Assembly (NCBI GenBank): GCA_002086835.1
Contig: MVIG01000001.1
Span: 558,001 to 622,000 of the forward strand
Length of the DNA: 64,000 bases
From: Mycolicibacterium porcinum
Lineage (GTDB): Bacteria > Actinomycetota > Actinomycetes > Mycobacteriales > Mycobacteriaceae
Reading direction: 5' to 3'
Made by a program: the position numbers and the translations under genes. This document shows, one piece after another, positions 35,672-45,182 of the stretch. Every line of letters begins with the position of its first letter. Within the stretch, counting starts at the first letter, position 1. The notes below the pieces were generated by a model. It worked only from the letters and a program-made list of their open reading frames with translations. It made no database searches and was not told the origin of the DNA.

Positions 35672-35774
35672 CTAAGACTGGTCTAAGAGAGGTGGACGTG
35701 GCGCGCGTCACTACGGTGGTGGTTGTGTGCTGTGGCCTGACGTCGCGGCCGGCCATGGGCCTACGCTCTCGACC

Positions 35775-36917
35775 ATGACCACCGGGCCGCTTGTGCTGTC
35801 CGAACTGGGCACCGACCCCGCGTCGGTGCTGCGGCTCGTCGGCCAGTTCGACGCGCTGGAGGAACAAGAGGTCAATGCGGACGCGGCCGTGCGGTTTGCC
35901 GCACTGATCGCCGGATGCCCGGTTGGTGTCCGGTGGCCGGGAGGAACCGTCGTCCGTTACGACGCGTCGGGACGCCTCGATCCGATCGAAGACGGGGCCG
36001 CGCCACCGCCGAATCAGCAGGAGACGGTGGTCTGGGCGGAACGCGACGGACCCGGACACCCGCTGGACGCGGTGCTGCTCGACCGGTTGCGGCGGCTGGT
36101 GGGCCGCGTCGCGGTGCGGACCGGGGTGAGCGGCACCCCGCATCTGGGCGATCCAGCGCTGCTCGAGGTCGTGTTGTCGGCCAAGGAACATCGCGAAGAC
36201 CGGGCCAGGGCGATCCGGTTGTTGGGCCTCGACGAGACCAGGCCGACGTGCGTGCTGGCCGCATCCGGGCATTCGCCGCGGGAGACCGTGCGCCTCGTCA
36301 CCGGTGAGCTGGCCGCCCCGACGGTGCGATCGGCGGTGATCGGCAACGCCACCGCGATCGTGTGTCAGGGATCGTTCGACATGAGGGAGCTCTCGGATCG
36401 GCTGGAGCGCCTGATCGTCGAACAGTTTCCGGCGGTGGTGAATGCCGGCACCGCGTCAGGTCCGTGGATCGGCATCGGATCGGTGGGCAACGCATTCACG
36501 GCCTCCACCTCGTGGCATGAAGCCATTCGTGCGCTGCGGTTCGCGTCATCGACCGGATTCGGCAGGCGTGTGGTGGCCTACGAGCGGCTGAGCTCGCTGG
36601 AGCTGCTGGCCGACCTCCCGATCGACCGCGTGCGGCGGAATCGAGATGTGGCTCGTATCAACGAGATTGCGTCGACACCTGCCGGGGATCTGGACGTGCG
36701 GACCACTGAGGCGTTTTTCGTCTACGGCTCGCTGCGGCGGACGGCCGCCGAGATGCACGTACACCACAGCACGGTCGCGGCCCGGCTGGCGCGCGTGCAG
36801 GCGGCGATGGGGTGGGATTTCGAAGATCCGGTGGATCGCTTCCTGGGCACCCTGGTCCTCATGGTGCGGCGGATCGCGATGTCGTCGGCGGAGCTCGCCG
36901 ACGCCGACCTGCTGTAG
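35775..36917 (+). CDS. PucR-type transcriptional regulator
   Basis: The 380-residue protein has a central GGDEF-like domain region and a C-terminal PucR helix-turn-helix with FFVYGSLRRTAAEMHVHHSTVAARLARVQ and WDFEDPVDRFLGTLVLMVRR. PucR-family proteins usually activate catabolic genes on sensing their substrate. The operon that starts 213 bases downstream on the same strand is the likely target. ATG at 35775 is preferred over one 48 bases upstream. The region is absent between accD5 and birA in M. tuberculosis as recalled. Confidence 0.85.
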   Translation: MTTGPLVLSELGTDPASVLRLVGQFDALEEQEVNADAAVRFAALIAGCPVGVRWPGGTVVRYDASGRLDPIEDGAAPPPNQQETVVWAERDGPGHPLDAVLLDRLRRLVGRVAVRTGVSGTPHLGDPALLEVVLSAKEHREDRARAIRLLGLDETRPTCVLAASGHSPRETVRLVTGELAAPTVRSAVIGNATAIVCQGSFDMRELSDRLERLIVEQFPAVVNAGTASGPWIGIGSVGNAFTASTSWHEAIRALRFASSTGFGRRVVAYERLSSLELLADLPIDRVRRNRDVARINEIASTPAGDLDVRTTEAFFVYGSLRRTAAEMHVHHSTVAARLARVQAAMGWDFEDPVDRFLGTLVLMVRRIAMSSAELADADLL

Positions 36918-37003
36918 GGGCGCGTCGAAACTGAAGCCAGGGACATATGCGGGCGTTTTTTCATCCCTCACGTCAGTCTCGGTGAGTTGACGGCTTCGCC
37001 CGC

Positions 37004-37017
37004 CCGACGCGCGTCGG
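37004..37017. promoter_or_regulatory. 14-bp palindrome upstream of the catabolic operon
   Basis: CCGACGC-GCGTCGG is a perfect inverted repeat in the 213-base gap between the PucR gene and its presumed target operon, a plausible operator. No KstR-type AACnnGTT site was seen. Confidence 0.4.
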
Positions 37018-37088
37018 ACGAATTGACCCAATCCGCCGACGTATGGCTGGTGACGGGCATCACCTCATTGGCCAAGATTGCGATGCGG

Positions 37089-37116
37089 CCCGCAACGACA
37101 ACCCCGCAACGACAAC
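37089..37116. repeat. Perfect tandem 14-bp repeat in the leader
   Basis: CCCGCAACGACAAC is repeated twice without a gap, ending one base before AAGGAGG of the NTF2-like gene. The sequence is unlike the surrounding coding bias. It might tune translation or have arisen by slippage. Confidence 0.7.
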
Positions 37117-37130
37117 AAGGAGGCCGACAA

Positions 37131-37694
37131 ATGGCCATCATCGACCCGACCAAGACCTGGGTCCCCGTGGAGGAGCGCCTCGCCGTCACCACCGACGAGC
37201 GGCATCGGCAGGTGCTGAGCATCGTCCTCGAACACATGAAGGCCGAGGCCGAGCCCGACATGGAACGGCTCATGGCGACTCTGAGCCCCAACCCGGACTA
37301 CCACTTCTGGTACGCCAATGCCGATATGGGCCCCAAGACCACCGAAGGTGTGCGCGCCTATTACGAGGCCTTCGTGGCCAGCGGCGCCAACCACCTCGTT
37401 TTCGAGATCGACCGCCTTGCCGTCGACGATGATCTGGTGATGACCGAAGGCTGGATGAAGATGATCTATCCGGGTGCGGCCGCCCAGGCGATCGGCGTCG
37501 AGGTCGACGATCCGGACGGCGACTATCTGCTGCTGTTCCGTCAGCTCATCAACTGGCCGATCGACGCCGACGGGCTGATCATCGGTGAGGACGCCTACCA
37601 GACCGGCCCGGTCAGCGTGACCAAGCTGAGCCAGGAAGAGCTGCCGCAGAAATACATCGACCAGAAGCGCGCCGCCGCCGAAGCCCATGCCTGA
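37131..37694 (+). CDS. NTF2/SnoaL-like protein
   Basis: The 187-residue protein has the NTF2-like cone fold pattern: HRQVLSIVLEHMKAEAEPDMERLMATLSPNPDYHFWY, GVRAYYEAFVASGANHLVFEI and VDDDLVMTEGWMKM. Members act as isomerases, dehydratases or ligand carriers in degradation of steroids and polyketides. AAGGAGG lies seven bases before the ATG. It overlaps the acyl-CoA synthetase start by eight bases. Confidence 0.82.
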   Translation: MAIIDPTKTWVPVEERLAVTTDERHRQVLSIVLEHMKAEAEPDMERLMATLSPNPDYHFWYANADMGPKTTEGVRAYYEAFVASGANHLVFEIDRLAVDDDLVMTEGWMKMIYPGAAAQAIGVEVDDPDGDYLLLFRQLINWPIDADGLIIGEDAYQTGPVSVTKLSQEELPQKYIDQKRAAAEAHA

Positions 37695-39384
37695 CGCAGT
37701 GCGTGACTCGATCGGCCAGCTGCTGCTCGACCGGGTCGGCGACCAGCGTCTCGGCCTGCGCACCCGCGACCGCGACTGGACCTGGGACGAGGTGGTCGCG
37801 GAGTCCGCCGCGCGCGGGGCGCTGGCCCAGGCGGCCCGGGTGGGGCGTCCCCCCGACGAGCCCTTCCACATCGGCGTGCTCCTGGACAACGTGCCGGACT
37901 TCGTGTTCTGGCTGGGCGGTGCCGCCCTCGTCGGCGCGGCCATCGTGGGGATCAACCCGACCCGAGGTGACGCGGAGATGGCGACCGAAATCCGCCATGC
38001 CGATTGCCGATTGATCGTCACCGACACCGCGGGTGCCGAGCGGCTGCAGAGCCTGGACGTCGGCCTGGAACCCGATCGGATCCTGGTGGTCGACGACCCG
38101 GCGTACCAAGACGTGATTTGTGCACTAAAACCCGCGGAGGGCGCGGAAAATCGTGCACAAATCGCGGCGGCACCCGGCGTGGGCGAGGACTCCCTGATGC
38201 TGCTGCTGTTCACCTCGGGGACCACGGGCGCGTCCAAGGCGGTGATCTGCAGCCAGGGCCGGCTGGCCCGGATCGCCTACGCGGCCGCGGAGAAGTTCGG
38301 CCATGTCCGCGACGATGTTGAGTACTGCTGCATGCCGCTGTTCCATGGCAACGCCATCATGGCGCTGTGGGCACCGGCGCTGGCCGTCGGTGCCACCGTG
38401 TGCCTGACGCCATCGTTCTCGGCATCCGGATTCCTGCCGGACGTGCGGTATTTCGGTGCGACGTTCTTCACCTACGTGGGCAAGGCACTCGGCTACCTGA
38501 TGGCCACCCCCGAACAACCCGACGATGCCGACAACCCATTGGTACGCGGCTTCGGCACCGAGGCCTCGCCCGATGACCAGAACGAATTCCGTCGCCGCTT
38601 CGGCGCCGAACTGTTCGAGGGCTACGGCTCGAGTGAAGGCGGAGGAGCGGTGGTGCTGGCCCCCGACATGCCTCCGGGTGCGCTCGGCCGGCCGGCGCAT
38701 CAAGGTGTGGCGATCGTCGACCCGGATTCGCTGAACGACTGTGCGCCTGCGGTTTTCGATGAGCACGGCCGCGTTCTCAATCCCGACGACGCCGTGGGCG
38801 AGATCGTCGACAAGTTCGGCACCCGCATGTTCGAGGGCTACTACAAGAACGACGAGGCCAACGCCGAACGCATCCGCAACGGCTGGTACTGGACGGGTGA
38901 CCTCGGCTACCTCGACGAGGCCGGGTTCATCTACTTCGCAGGCCGGCGCGGCGACTGGATCCGGGTGGACGGCGAGAACACGTCGGCGCTCAACATCGAG
39001 CGGGTCCTGCGTCGGCACCCAGCCGTGGTGGCAGCCGGCGTGTACGCGGTCCCCGATCCGCGTTCGGGGGACCAGGTGATGGCCGCGATCGAGGTCGCCG
39101 ATCCGAGCGATTTCGATGCCCCGGCCTTCGTGGAATTCCTGGCGAGTCAGGATGACCTGGGCAGCAAGGGAATTCCGCGGTTTCTGCTGGTGTCGAAAAA
39201 CCTGCCCGTCACCGGGTCCAACAAGGTGCTCAAACGCGAGCTGCAGAAGCAGCGTTGGCACACCGACGAGGTGGTGTACCGGTGGGCGGGACGGGGGACG
39301 CCCGTGTATCGAGCCATGGGCGACGATGACAAGCAGTCGCTGGACGCCGAGTTCGCGCAGTACGGGAGGCAGCGTTATCTATGA
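37687..39384 (+). CDS. Acyl-CoA synthetase (FadD-type adenylating enzyme)
   Basis: The 565-residue ANL-superfamily enzyme activates a carboxylic acid with ATP and CoA. It has the P-loop LLFTSGTTGASKAV (174-187), EGYGSSEGGG, WYWTGDLGYLDEAGFIYFAGRRGDWIRVDGEN and the catalytic Lys region TGSNKVLKRELQ. It overlaps both neighbours. It resembles mycobacterial FadD17-type enzymes tied to steroid side-chain or ring catabolism, but the substrate is not shown by sequence. Confidence 0.88.
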   Translation: MPDAVRDSIGQLLLDRVGDQRLGLRTRDRDWTWDEVVAESAARGALAQAARVGRPPDEPFHIGVLLDNVPDFVFWLGGAALVGAAIVGINPTRGDAEMATEIRHADCRLIVTDTAGAERLQSLDVGLEPDRILVVDDPAYQDVICALKPAEGAENRAQIAAAPGVGEDSLMLLLFTSGTTGASKAVICSQGRLARIAYAAAEKFGHVRDDVEYCCMPLFHGNAIMALWAPALAVGATVCLTPSFSASGFLPDVRYFGATFFTYVGKALGYLMATPEQPDDADNPLVRGFGTEASPDDQNEFRRRFGAELFEGYGSSEGGGAVVLAPDMPPGALGRPAHQGVAIVDPDSLNDCAPAVFDEHGRVLNPDDAVGEIVDKFGTRMFEGYYKNDEANAERIRNGWYWTGDLGYLDEAGFIYFAGRRGDWIRVDGENTSALNIERVLRRHPAVVAAGVYAVPDPRSGDQVMAAIEVADPSDFDAPAFVEFLASQDDLGSKGIPRFLLVSKNLPVTGSNKVLKRELQKQRWHTDEVVYRWAGRGTPVYRAMGDDDKQSLDAEFAQYGRQRYL

Positions 39385-40925
39385 AATGGGCCGACGAGTG
39401 TGATGTCCTCATCGCGGGGTCCGGTGGTGGCGGCGTGGCCGGTGCCTATACCGCGGCCCGTGAGGGCCTGTCGGTGATCCTCGTGGAGGCCAGCGACAAA
39501 TTCGGCGGCACCACAGCGTATTCCGGTGGCGGCGGGGTGTGGTTCCCGTGCAACCCCGTGCTCAAGCGGGCCGGCACCGACGACACGATCGAGGATGCGC
39601 TGGAGTACTACCACGCCGTCGTCGGCGACCGCACTCCGCGGGAACTGCAGGACGCCTATGTCCGCGGTGGCGCAGGGCTGATCGAATACCTCGAGGCCGA
39701 CGACAATCTGAAATTCGCACCGATGCCGTGGCCCGACTACTTCGGCAAGGCGCCCAAGGCCCGGACCGACGGTCAACGCCACATCGCGGCCCGGCCTCTC
39801 AAGGTGGAGAAGGCCCCGCACCTGCGCGAGCTGGTCCGAGGCCCGCTCGATGCCGACCGGCTCGGCGCCGAGCAGCCCGATGACTACTTCATCGGCGGCC
39901 GGGCATTGATCGCCCGGTTCCTGAAAGCCATTGAGCAGTACCCGCATGCGTCGCTTCGGCTCAACAGCCCGCTGGTGGAGCTGGTGGTCGAGGACGGGAC
40001 CGTCACCGGCGCGATCGTCGAAACCGACGGTGAGCGCCGAGCCGTCCGGGCCCGGCGCGGCGTGCTGCTGGCCGCCGGCGGATTCGAGGGCAACGACGCG
40101 CTGCGCCGCGAACACGGTGTGCCGGGGGTCGCGCGCGACACCATGGGGCCGCCGGCGAATGTGGGCCACGCGCATCAGGCCGCGATGGCTGTCGGGGCCG
40201 ATGTCGACCTGATGGACCAGGCTTGGTGGTCGCCGGGGCTGACCCACCCGGACGGCCGCTCGGCTTTCGCCCTGTGGTTCACCGGCGGCATCTTCGTGGA
40301 CCAGGACGGACAGCGGTTCGTCAACGAGTCGGCGGCCTACGACCGCATCGGCCGCGCGATCCTGCCGCGGCTGGCCGACGGCTCGATGACGTTGCCGTAC
40401 TGGATGATCTACGACGACCGCGAGGGTGAGGTGCCTCCGGTCAAGGCCACCAACGTCTCGATGGTCGACACGCAGCGCTACGTCGAGGCCGGGTTGTGGC
40501 ACACCGCCGACACCCTCGAAGAGCTGGCCGCCAAGATCGGTGTCCCCGCCGAGAACCTGGTCGCCACCGTGGCGCGCTTCAACGGCTTCGTCGCCTCCGG
40601 ATCGGACGAGGATTTCGGTCGCGGCGACGAGGCATACGACCGGGCCTTCTCCGGCGGGGCGTCACCACTGGTCGCGATCGAGAAGGGCCCGTTCCACGCT
40701 GCCGCGTTCGGCATCTCCGACCTGGGCACCAAGGGTGGGTTGCGTACCGATACCGCCGCGCGGGTACTCGACACCGACGGTCAGGTGATCGCCGGGCTGT
40801 ATGCCGCGGGCAACACCATGGCCGCCCCGAGCGGTACCGCGTATCCGGGCGGTGGAAATCCGATCGGAACGAGCATGCTGTTCAGCCACCTGGCGGTCAA
40901 AGACATGCTAGGGAGAGACATGTGA
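39381..40925 (+). CDS. KstD-like FAD-dependent dehydrogenase
   Basis: The 514-residue flavoprotein has the FAD motif LIAGSGGGGVAGAYTAAREG (11-30), GGTTAYSGGGGVWFPCN, LLAAGGFEGND, and a C-terminal AAPSGTAYPGGGNPIGTSMLF. These fit the 3-ketosteroid 1-dehydrogenase/fumarate reductase family, which desaturates ring A of steroids. It overlaps the FadD gene (ATGA). Context with a KshA-like oxygenase supports steroid-like ring degradation. Confidence 0.86.
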   Translation: MKWADECDVLIAGSGGGGVAGAYTAAREGLSVILVEASDKFGGTTAYSGGGGVWFPCNPVLKRAGTDDTIEDALEYYHAVVGDRTPRELQDAYVRGGAGLIEYLEADDNLKFAPMPWPDYFGKAPKARTDGQRHIAARPLKVEKAPHLRELVRGPLDADRLGAEQPDDYFIGGRALIARFLKAIEQYPHASLRLNSPLVELVVEDGTVTGAIVETDGERRAVRARRGVLLAAGGFEGNDALRREHGVPGVARDTMGPPANVGHAHQAAMAVGADVDLMDQAWWSPGLTHPDGRSAFALWFTGGIFVDQDGQRFVNESAAYDRIGRAILPRLADGSMTLPYWMIYDDREGEVPPVKATNVSMVDTQRYVEAGLWHTADTLEELAAKIGVPAENLVATVARFNGFVASGSDEDFGRGDEAYDRAFSGGASPLVAIEKGPFHAAAFGISDLGTKGGLRTDTAARVLDTDGQVIAGLYAAGNTMAAPSGTAYPGGGNPIGTSMLFSHLAVKDMLGRDM

Positions 40926-40955
40926 TGAGCGCTTGCGCGAAGAACCGAGGTAGCA

Positions 40956-42065
40956 ATGAGTGACATCCGGGAAATCGACGCCGGTGCGGAGATGACGCGG
41001 TTCGCCCGCGGCTGGCACTGCGTCGGGCTCGCCGAGACGTTCCGGGACGGGCAGCCGCACGGCATCGAGGCCTTCGGTACCAAGCTTGTGGTCTATTCCG
41101 ACTCGGCCGGCGAACTGCACGTGCTCGATTCGTACTGCCGGCACATGGGCGGTGACCTGTCGATGGGGTCGGTCAAGGACGACAACCTGGCCTGCCCGTT
41201 CCACGACTGGCGTTGGGGCGGCGACGGTAAGTGCAAGCTGGTGCCGTACGCCAAGCGCACTCCGCGGCTGGCGCGCACCCGCAAATGGCACACCTGCGAG
41301 GTCAACGGTCAGCTGCTGGTGTGGCACGACCCGGAGGGCTCGACCCCGACCGACGAGCTGATCCCGCCCACCATCGAGGGCTACAAAGACGGTATCTGGT
41401 CGCCGTGGCAATGGAATTCGATCCTGATCGAGGGGTCGCACTGCCGCGAGATCGTCGACAACAACGTCGACATGGCGCACTTCTTCTACATTCACCACGC
41501 CTACCCGACGTACTTCAAGAACGTCATCGAAGGCCACACCGCGAGCCAGTTCATGGAGTCCAAGCCGCGTCCGGACTACGCCACCCGTGAACTCTGGGAC
41601 GGCACCTATCTGCGTTCGGAGGCAACGTATTTCGGCCCGGCGTACATGATCAACTGGCTGCACAACGATCTCGCCCCGGATTTCACCGTGGAGATCGCCC
41701 TGATCAACTGCCACTACCCGGTGACGCACAACTCGTTCGTGTTGCAATGGGGTGTCGCGGTCCAGCGGAATCCCGGCCTGCCCGCGGACAAGGCCGAGAA
41801 GCTCGCCGCCACGATGAGCCGGTCGTTCGGGGACGGCTTCATGGAGGACGTCGAGATCTGGAAGAACAAGACGCGCATCGACAATCCGCTGCTGACCGAG
41901 GAGGACGGCCCGGTCTACCACCATCGCCGGTGGTACGAGCAGTTCTACGTCGACGTCGCCGACGTTGCCGAGGACATGACGGCGCGGTTCGAGCAAGAGG
42001 TGGACACCACCCACGCCAACGAGCTGTGGCACGAGGAGGTCGCGGCCAACCTGGCGAAGCGGTGA
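40956..42065 (+). CDS. KshA-like Rieske non-heme iron oxygenase
   Basis: The 369-residue oxygenase alpha subunit has a Rieske centre (Cys61, His63, Cys80, His83 in CRHMGGD and CPFHDW) and a mononuclear iron site (EIVDNNVDMAHFFYIHH). It closely resembles 3-ketosteroid 9-alpha-hydroxylase oxygenases, which need a separate reductase (KshB); no reductase gene is in the operon. The start is ATG at 40956 in the sequence AGGTAGCAATG. A KstD-like gene lies directly before it. Confidence 0.88.
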   Translation: MSDIREIDAGAEMTRFARGWHCVGLAETFRDGQPHGIEAFGTKLVVYSDSAGELHVLDSYCRHMGGDLSMGSVKDDNLACPFHDWRWGGDGKCKLVPYAKRTPRLARTRKWHTCEVNGQLLVWHDPEGSTPTDELIPPTIEGYKDGIWSPWQWNSILIEGSHCREIVDNNVDMAHFFYIHHAYPTYFKNVIEGHTASQFMESKPRPDYATRELWDGTYLRSEATYFGPAYMINWLHNDLAPDFTVEIALINCHYPVTHNSFVLQWGVAVQRNPGLPADKAEKLAATMSRSFGDGFMEDVEIWKNKTRIDNPLLTEEDGPVYHHRRWYEQFYVDVADVAEDMTARFEQEVDTTHANELWHEEVAANLAKR

Positions 42066-42096
42066 TCGGTCACCGGTGCGAATAAGCTGACGGCCC

Positions 42097-42906
42097 ATGG
42101 ATGATCGCCAGCCGAACCGCCCACCGCTCGATGCCACCGCCCTGCGTGCCGGGTTGACCGAGCCGTGGCGTCGTCTCGACATCGTCGACGAAACCGGATC
42201 CACCAATGCCGACCTGCTGGCCAGGGCCGCGGCCGGTGAGCAGATCGCGGGTGCGGTGTTGCTGGCCGAATACCAGAACGCCGGACGCGGCAGGCACGGC
42301 AGGCAGTGGTCGGCGCCGCCCCGCTCGCAGTTGGCGTTGTCGGTCGGGGTCGACGCGGCAGGAGTGTCCGCGGACAGCTGGGGATGGCTGCCGCTGGCCA
42401 CCGGTGTCGCCGTCGTCGATGCCGTGGCCGAGGTGACCGGCGTGCGCGTCGGCCTGAAATGGCCCAACGACGTACTGGTCGGCCCCGGTGGGGGAAAGCT
42501 GGCGGGGATCCTCGCCGAGGTGGCGTCGCCGGCACCGGTCGTCGTGGTGGGGCTCGGCCTGAACGTGACGATGACCGCCGACGAGGCGCCCGATCCGCGC
42601 GCCACCTCACTGTCTCAGCTCGGCGCGGGCACCGTGGACCGCAACCCGCTGGCCCAGGCGCTGCTGCGGCATCTCGCCGCCCGGTTCGACGGCTGGCGCA
42701 GTGCCGATCCGAAGCTGGCCGCCGACTACCGCGAACGCAGCGTCACCATCGGCAGCGGGGTCCGCGCCATCCTGCCGGGCGACAACACGCTGGTGGGCAC
42801 GGCCGTCGACGTCGATGAGCTCGGACGGCTGATCATCGACACCGGGACAGAACGGGTCACGGTGTCGGCCGGTGACATCACGCACCTGCGGCCTGATGCG
42901 CCGTAG
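42097..42906 (+). CDS. birA: Biotin-protein ligase BirA
   Basis: The 269-residue enzyme lacks the N-terminal DNA-binding domain of the E. coli repressor and is the monofunctional type. ATP and biotin are bound by GRGRHGRQW and KWPNDVL; a small C-terminal domain with VGTAVDVDELGRLII closes it. It attaches biotin to carrier lysines such as that of AccA3, encoded here. In M. tuberculosis it lies next to accD5; here 6.3 kb is inserted between them. Confidence 0.93.
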   Translation: MDDRQPNRPPLDATALRAGLTEPWRRLDIVDETGSTNADLLARAAAGEQIAGAVLLAEYQNAGRGRHGRQWSAPPRSQLALSVGVDAAGVSADSWGWLPLATGVAVVDAVAEVTGVRVGLKWPNDVLVGPGGGKLAGILAEVASPAPVVVVGLGLNVTMTADEAPDPRATSLSQLGAGTVDRNPLAQALLRHLAARFDGWRSADPKLAADYRERSVTIGSGVRAILPGDNTLVGTAVDVDELGRLIIDTGTERVTVSAGDITHLRPDAP

Positions 42907-42915
42907 AGTGCTGCC

Positions 42916-43434
42916 GTGGGCTACCCGGAAAATGTGCTGGCCAACGACGAGCAGGTGGTGCTGCACCGGCATCCGCACTGGAAACGTCTGATCGGCGCGG
43001 TTCTCGTCCTGCTGTTGGCCAGCGCCGCATCGGCGTTCGTCGCTGCCGTGGTCAACACCATGGACTGGCAGGCGACCGCGAAGAACGTGCTGTTCATCGT
43101 GATCGGGGCGATCTGGCTCATCGTTGTCGGCTGGTTGACGGTCTGGCCCTTCCTGAACTGGTGGACCACGCACTTCGTCATCACCGACCGGCGGGTGATG
43201 TTCCGGCACGGCCTGCTGACCCGCTCGGGCATCGACATCCCGCTCGCGCGGATCAACAGCGTCGAATTCCGCCACGGATTGACCGACCGCATGTTGCGCA
43301 CCGGCACACTGATCATCGAATCGGCGTCGCAGGATCCCCTGGAATTCCACGACATTCCGCGCGTGGAACAGGTGCACTCACTGCTGTACCACGAAGTCTT
43401 CGACACCCTGGGTTCTGAAGAGTCGCCGAGCTGA
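42916..43434 (+). CDS. PH-domain (bPH2) membrane protein
   Basis: This 172-residue protein has two transmembrane helices (about 25-48 and 58-78) and then a bacterial pleckstrin-like domain with WWTTHFVITDRRVMFRHGLLTRSGIDIPLARINSVEFRHG. It corresponds to the Rv3278c-type gene following birA. Its biochemical role is unknown. GTG start ten bases after birA. Confidence 0.85.
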   Translation: MGYPENVLANDEQVVLHRHPHWKRLIGAVLVLLLASAASAFVAAVVNTMDWQATAKNVLFIVIGAIWLIVVGWLTVWPFLNWWTTHFVITDRRVMFRHGLLTRSGIDIPLARINSVEFRHGLTDRMLRTGTLIIESASQDPLEFHDIPRVEQVHSLLYHEVFDTLGSEESPS

Positions 43435-43485
43435 CACGCTTCGCCCGCCGGTGTGAAATCCGGTGAAAACGGCTATCTGTCAGGC

Positions 43486-44232
43486 ATGACAGAACGGGTG
43501 CGACCGGTTGCAGCCTTTGATCAGGCAGTTGTCGTCATTCCAGCCCACAACGAAGCGGCTCTGCTACCACGCTGCCTGCGTGCGGTCACCACAGCCGCGG
43601 CCTGCTGCCCGATGCCGGTCCTGACCGTCGTAGTTCTTGATTCTTGTGACGACGGCAGCGCCGAGTTGGCGGGCGAGTTCGGTCACGACCTCCACTTCGT
43701 CAGCGTGGAGGCGGGTAACGTCGGCGCGAGCCGGGCCGCCGGTTTCGCCTACGCACGCTCGCTGTGCAACCACGGCGACGAGTCTCGCACCTGGTACGCC
43801 ACCACTGATGCCGACAGCCAGGTGGACCCTGATTGGCTGCTGCGGCAGACCGCGGCGGGAGCCGCCATGGTGCTCGGCGTGGTGCGGGTCGCGGACTGGA
43901 GACATCACCCCGTGGCGTTGGTTCAGCGGTACATGCATGCCTACGAGTCGAGTTCACGCCGCGCCAACGGTCACAATCACATTCATGGCGCGAACATGGG
44001 TTTTCGGGCGGACGCGTACTGGACGCTCGGGGGCTTCCGCTCCCTGGCCACCGGCGAGGACGTCGAGCTGGCCGAAAGGTTCGAGGCCGCCGGCTACCGG
44101 ATAGAACGGGACCCGACGCTGTCGGTGACCACGTCAGCGCGCCGGAACGGTCGAGCACCCGGTGGCTTCGCCGGCTACCTCCGTGATCTGTCGCGGTCGG
44201 TATTTCGTTCAGCCGAAAGGGATTCCGCGTGA
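43486..44232 (+). CDS. Family 2 glycosyltransferase
   Basis: The 248-residue GT-A enzyme has VVVIPAHNEAALLPRCLRAV, the DxD metal motif D108-A-D110 in TTDADSQVD, GANMGFRADAYWTLGGF and a GEDVELAERF acceptor loop. It is the first of four overlapping genes with an acyl-CoA dehydrogenase-like protein, PIG-L deacetylase and methyltransferase, suggesting building of a modified glycolipid or glycoside. Upstream GTG at 43453 is also in frame. Confidence 0.85.
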   Translation: MTERVRPVAAFDQAVVVIPAHNEAALLPRCLRAVTTAAACCPMPVLTVVVLDSCDDGSAELAGEFGHDLHFVSVEAGNVGASRAAGFAYARSLCNHGDESRTWYATTDADSQVDPDWLLRQTAAGAAMVLGVVRVADWRHHPVALVQRYMHAYESSSRRANGHNHIHGANMGFRADAYWTLGGFRSLATGEDVELAERFEAAGYRIERDPTLSVTTSARRNGRAPGGFAGYLRDLSRSVFRSAERDSA

Positions 44233-45182
44233 CGGCCGGTTTGGTTCGGAGCTGGTTGGAGTCAGGCCGATTGGAGTTGCCGCTGCCGGGTTCCGGTGCG
44301 ACGGCGCGGCGTTGGCGACAGCTTGCGGAGCTGACGGAGATCGACGTCGTCGCCGGGCGGCTCGCGGAAGCCCACGTCGACGCGGTTGCGATCCTCGACG
44401 AGCTCGGTGCAAAACCGCCTGCACCAGGTGAGCTGTGGGCGGTGTGGGCCGCCGAAGGCCATGATGCGGTGCTCAACGCCCGCACCACTGGAGACCGCGA
44501 ATCGGACACAGTGAGGCTGTCGGGCACCAAACTGTGGTGCTCGGGGGCGGGGCTCTGCACACACGCCTTGGTGACCGCCCTCCGCGACGACGGCCGACGC
44601 GCGCTGTACGCGGTGGAGACTTCCAGTGCCGGGGTACAGCCCTTGGCCAGTACCTGGACGAATGCCGGCATGGCAGCCAGTGACACCCGCACAGTCCGAT
44701 TCGTCGACGTGCTCGGTGTACCCATCGGCGATCCCGGCGACTATCTCACTCGTCCCGGTTTCTGGCATGGTGCGATCGGCGTCGCGGCGTGTTGGCTCGG
44801 TGCCGCCCGTGCGGTCGCGGCACCCTTGTACGCCCGGGTTGCCCGCGGAGAGGCCGACGAGCACGCGCTGGCCCACCTCGGCGCTGTCGACGCTGCGATC
44901 GCGGCGGCCGAAGCGATGCTGGCCGAGGCGGCCGCAGCAACCGACGCCGACCCCTTCGACCGGTCCGGGTCCGCCCAGTTGCTGGCCAGGCGAACCCGAG
45001 CTGTCACCGAAACTGCTGTCGACGAGGTGATTACGCGCACTGGCCGCGCACTGGGACCCGCGCCGCTGTGCCAGGATGCCCACCACGCACGTCGTGTCGC
45101 GGACTTGACGATCTACGTGCGGCAGAGCCACGCCGAGCGTGACCTCGCCGCGCTCGGACGGCTGGCGGGTGAGCACCGATGA
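44229..45182 (+). CDS. Acyl-CoA dehydrogenase-like protein
   Basis: The 317-residue product resembles the acyl-CoA dehydrogenase fold in order, with LSGTKLWCSGAGLCTHALVTA, the central strand domain and a helical C-terminus (GPAPLCQDAHHARRVADLTIYVRQSHAERDLAAL). It is shorter than the usual 380 residues at the N-terminus, so it may use a different substrate, perhaps carrier-bound. The GTG overlaps the glycosyltransferase stop. Confidence 0.8.
   Translation: MTAGLVRSWLESGRLELPLPGSGATARRWRQLAELTEIDVVAGRLAEAHVDAVAILDELGAKPPAPGELWAVWAAEGHDAVLNARTTGDRESDTVRLSGTKLWCSGAGLCTHALVTALRDDGRRALYAVETSSAGVQPLASTWTNAGMAASDTRTVRFVDVLGVPIGDPGDYLTRPGFWHGAIGVAACWLGAARAVAAPLYARVARGEADEHALAHLGAVDAAIAAAEAMLAEAAAATDADPFDRSGSAQLLARRTRAVTETAVDEVITRTGRALGPAPLCQDAHHARRVADLTIYVRQSHAERDLAALGRLAGEHR

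Noticed and set aside
40925..40960. A tiny ORF between the KstD-like and KshA-like genes
   Set aside because: It is only about a dozen codons, overlaps the next start and shows no ribosome-binding site of its own.
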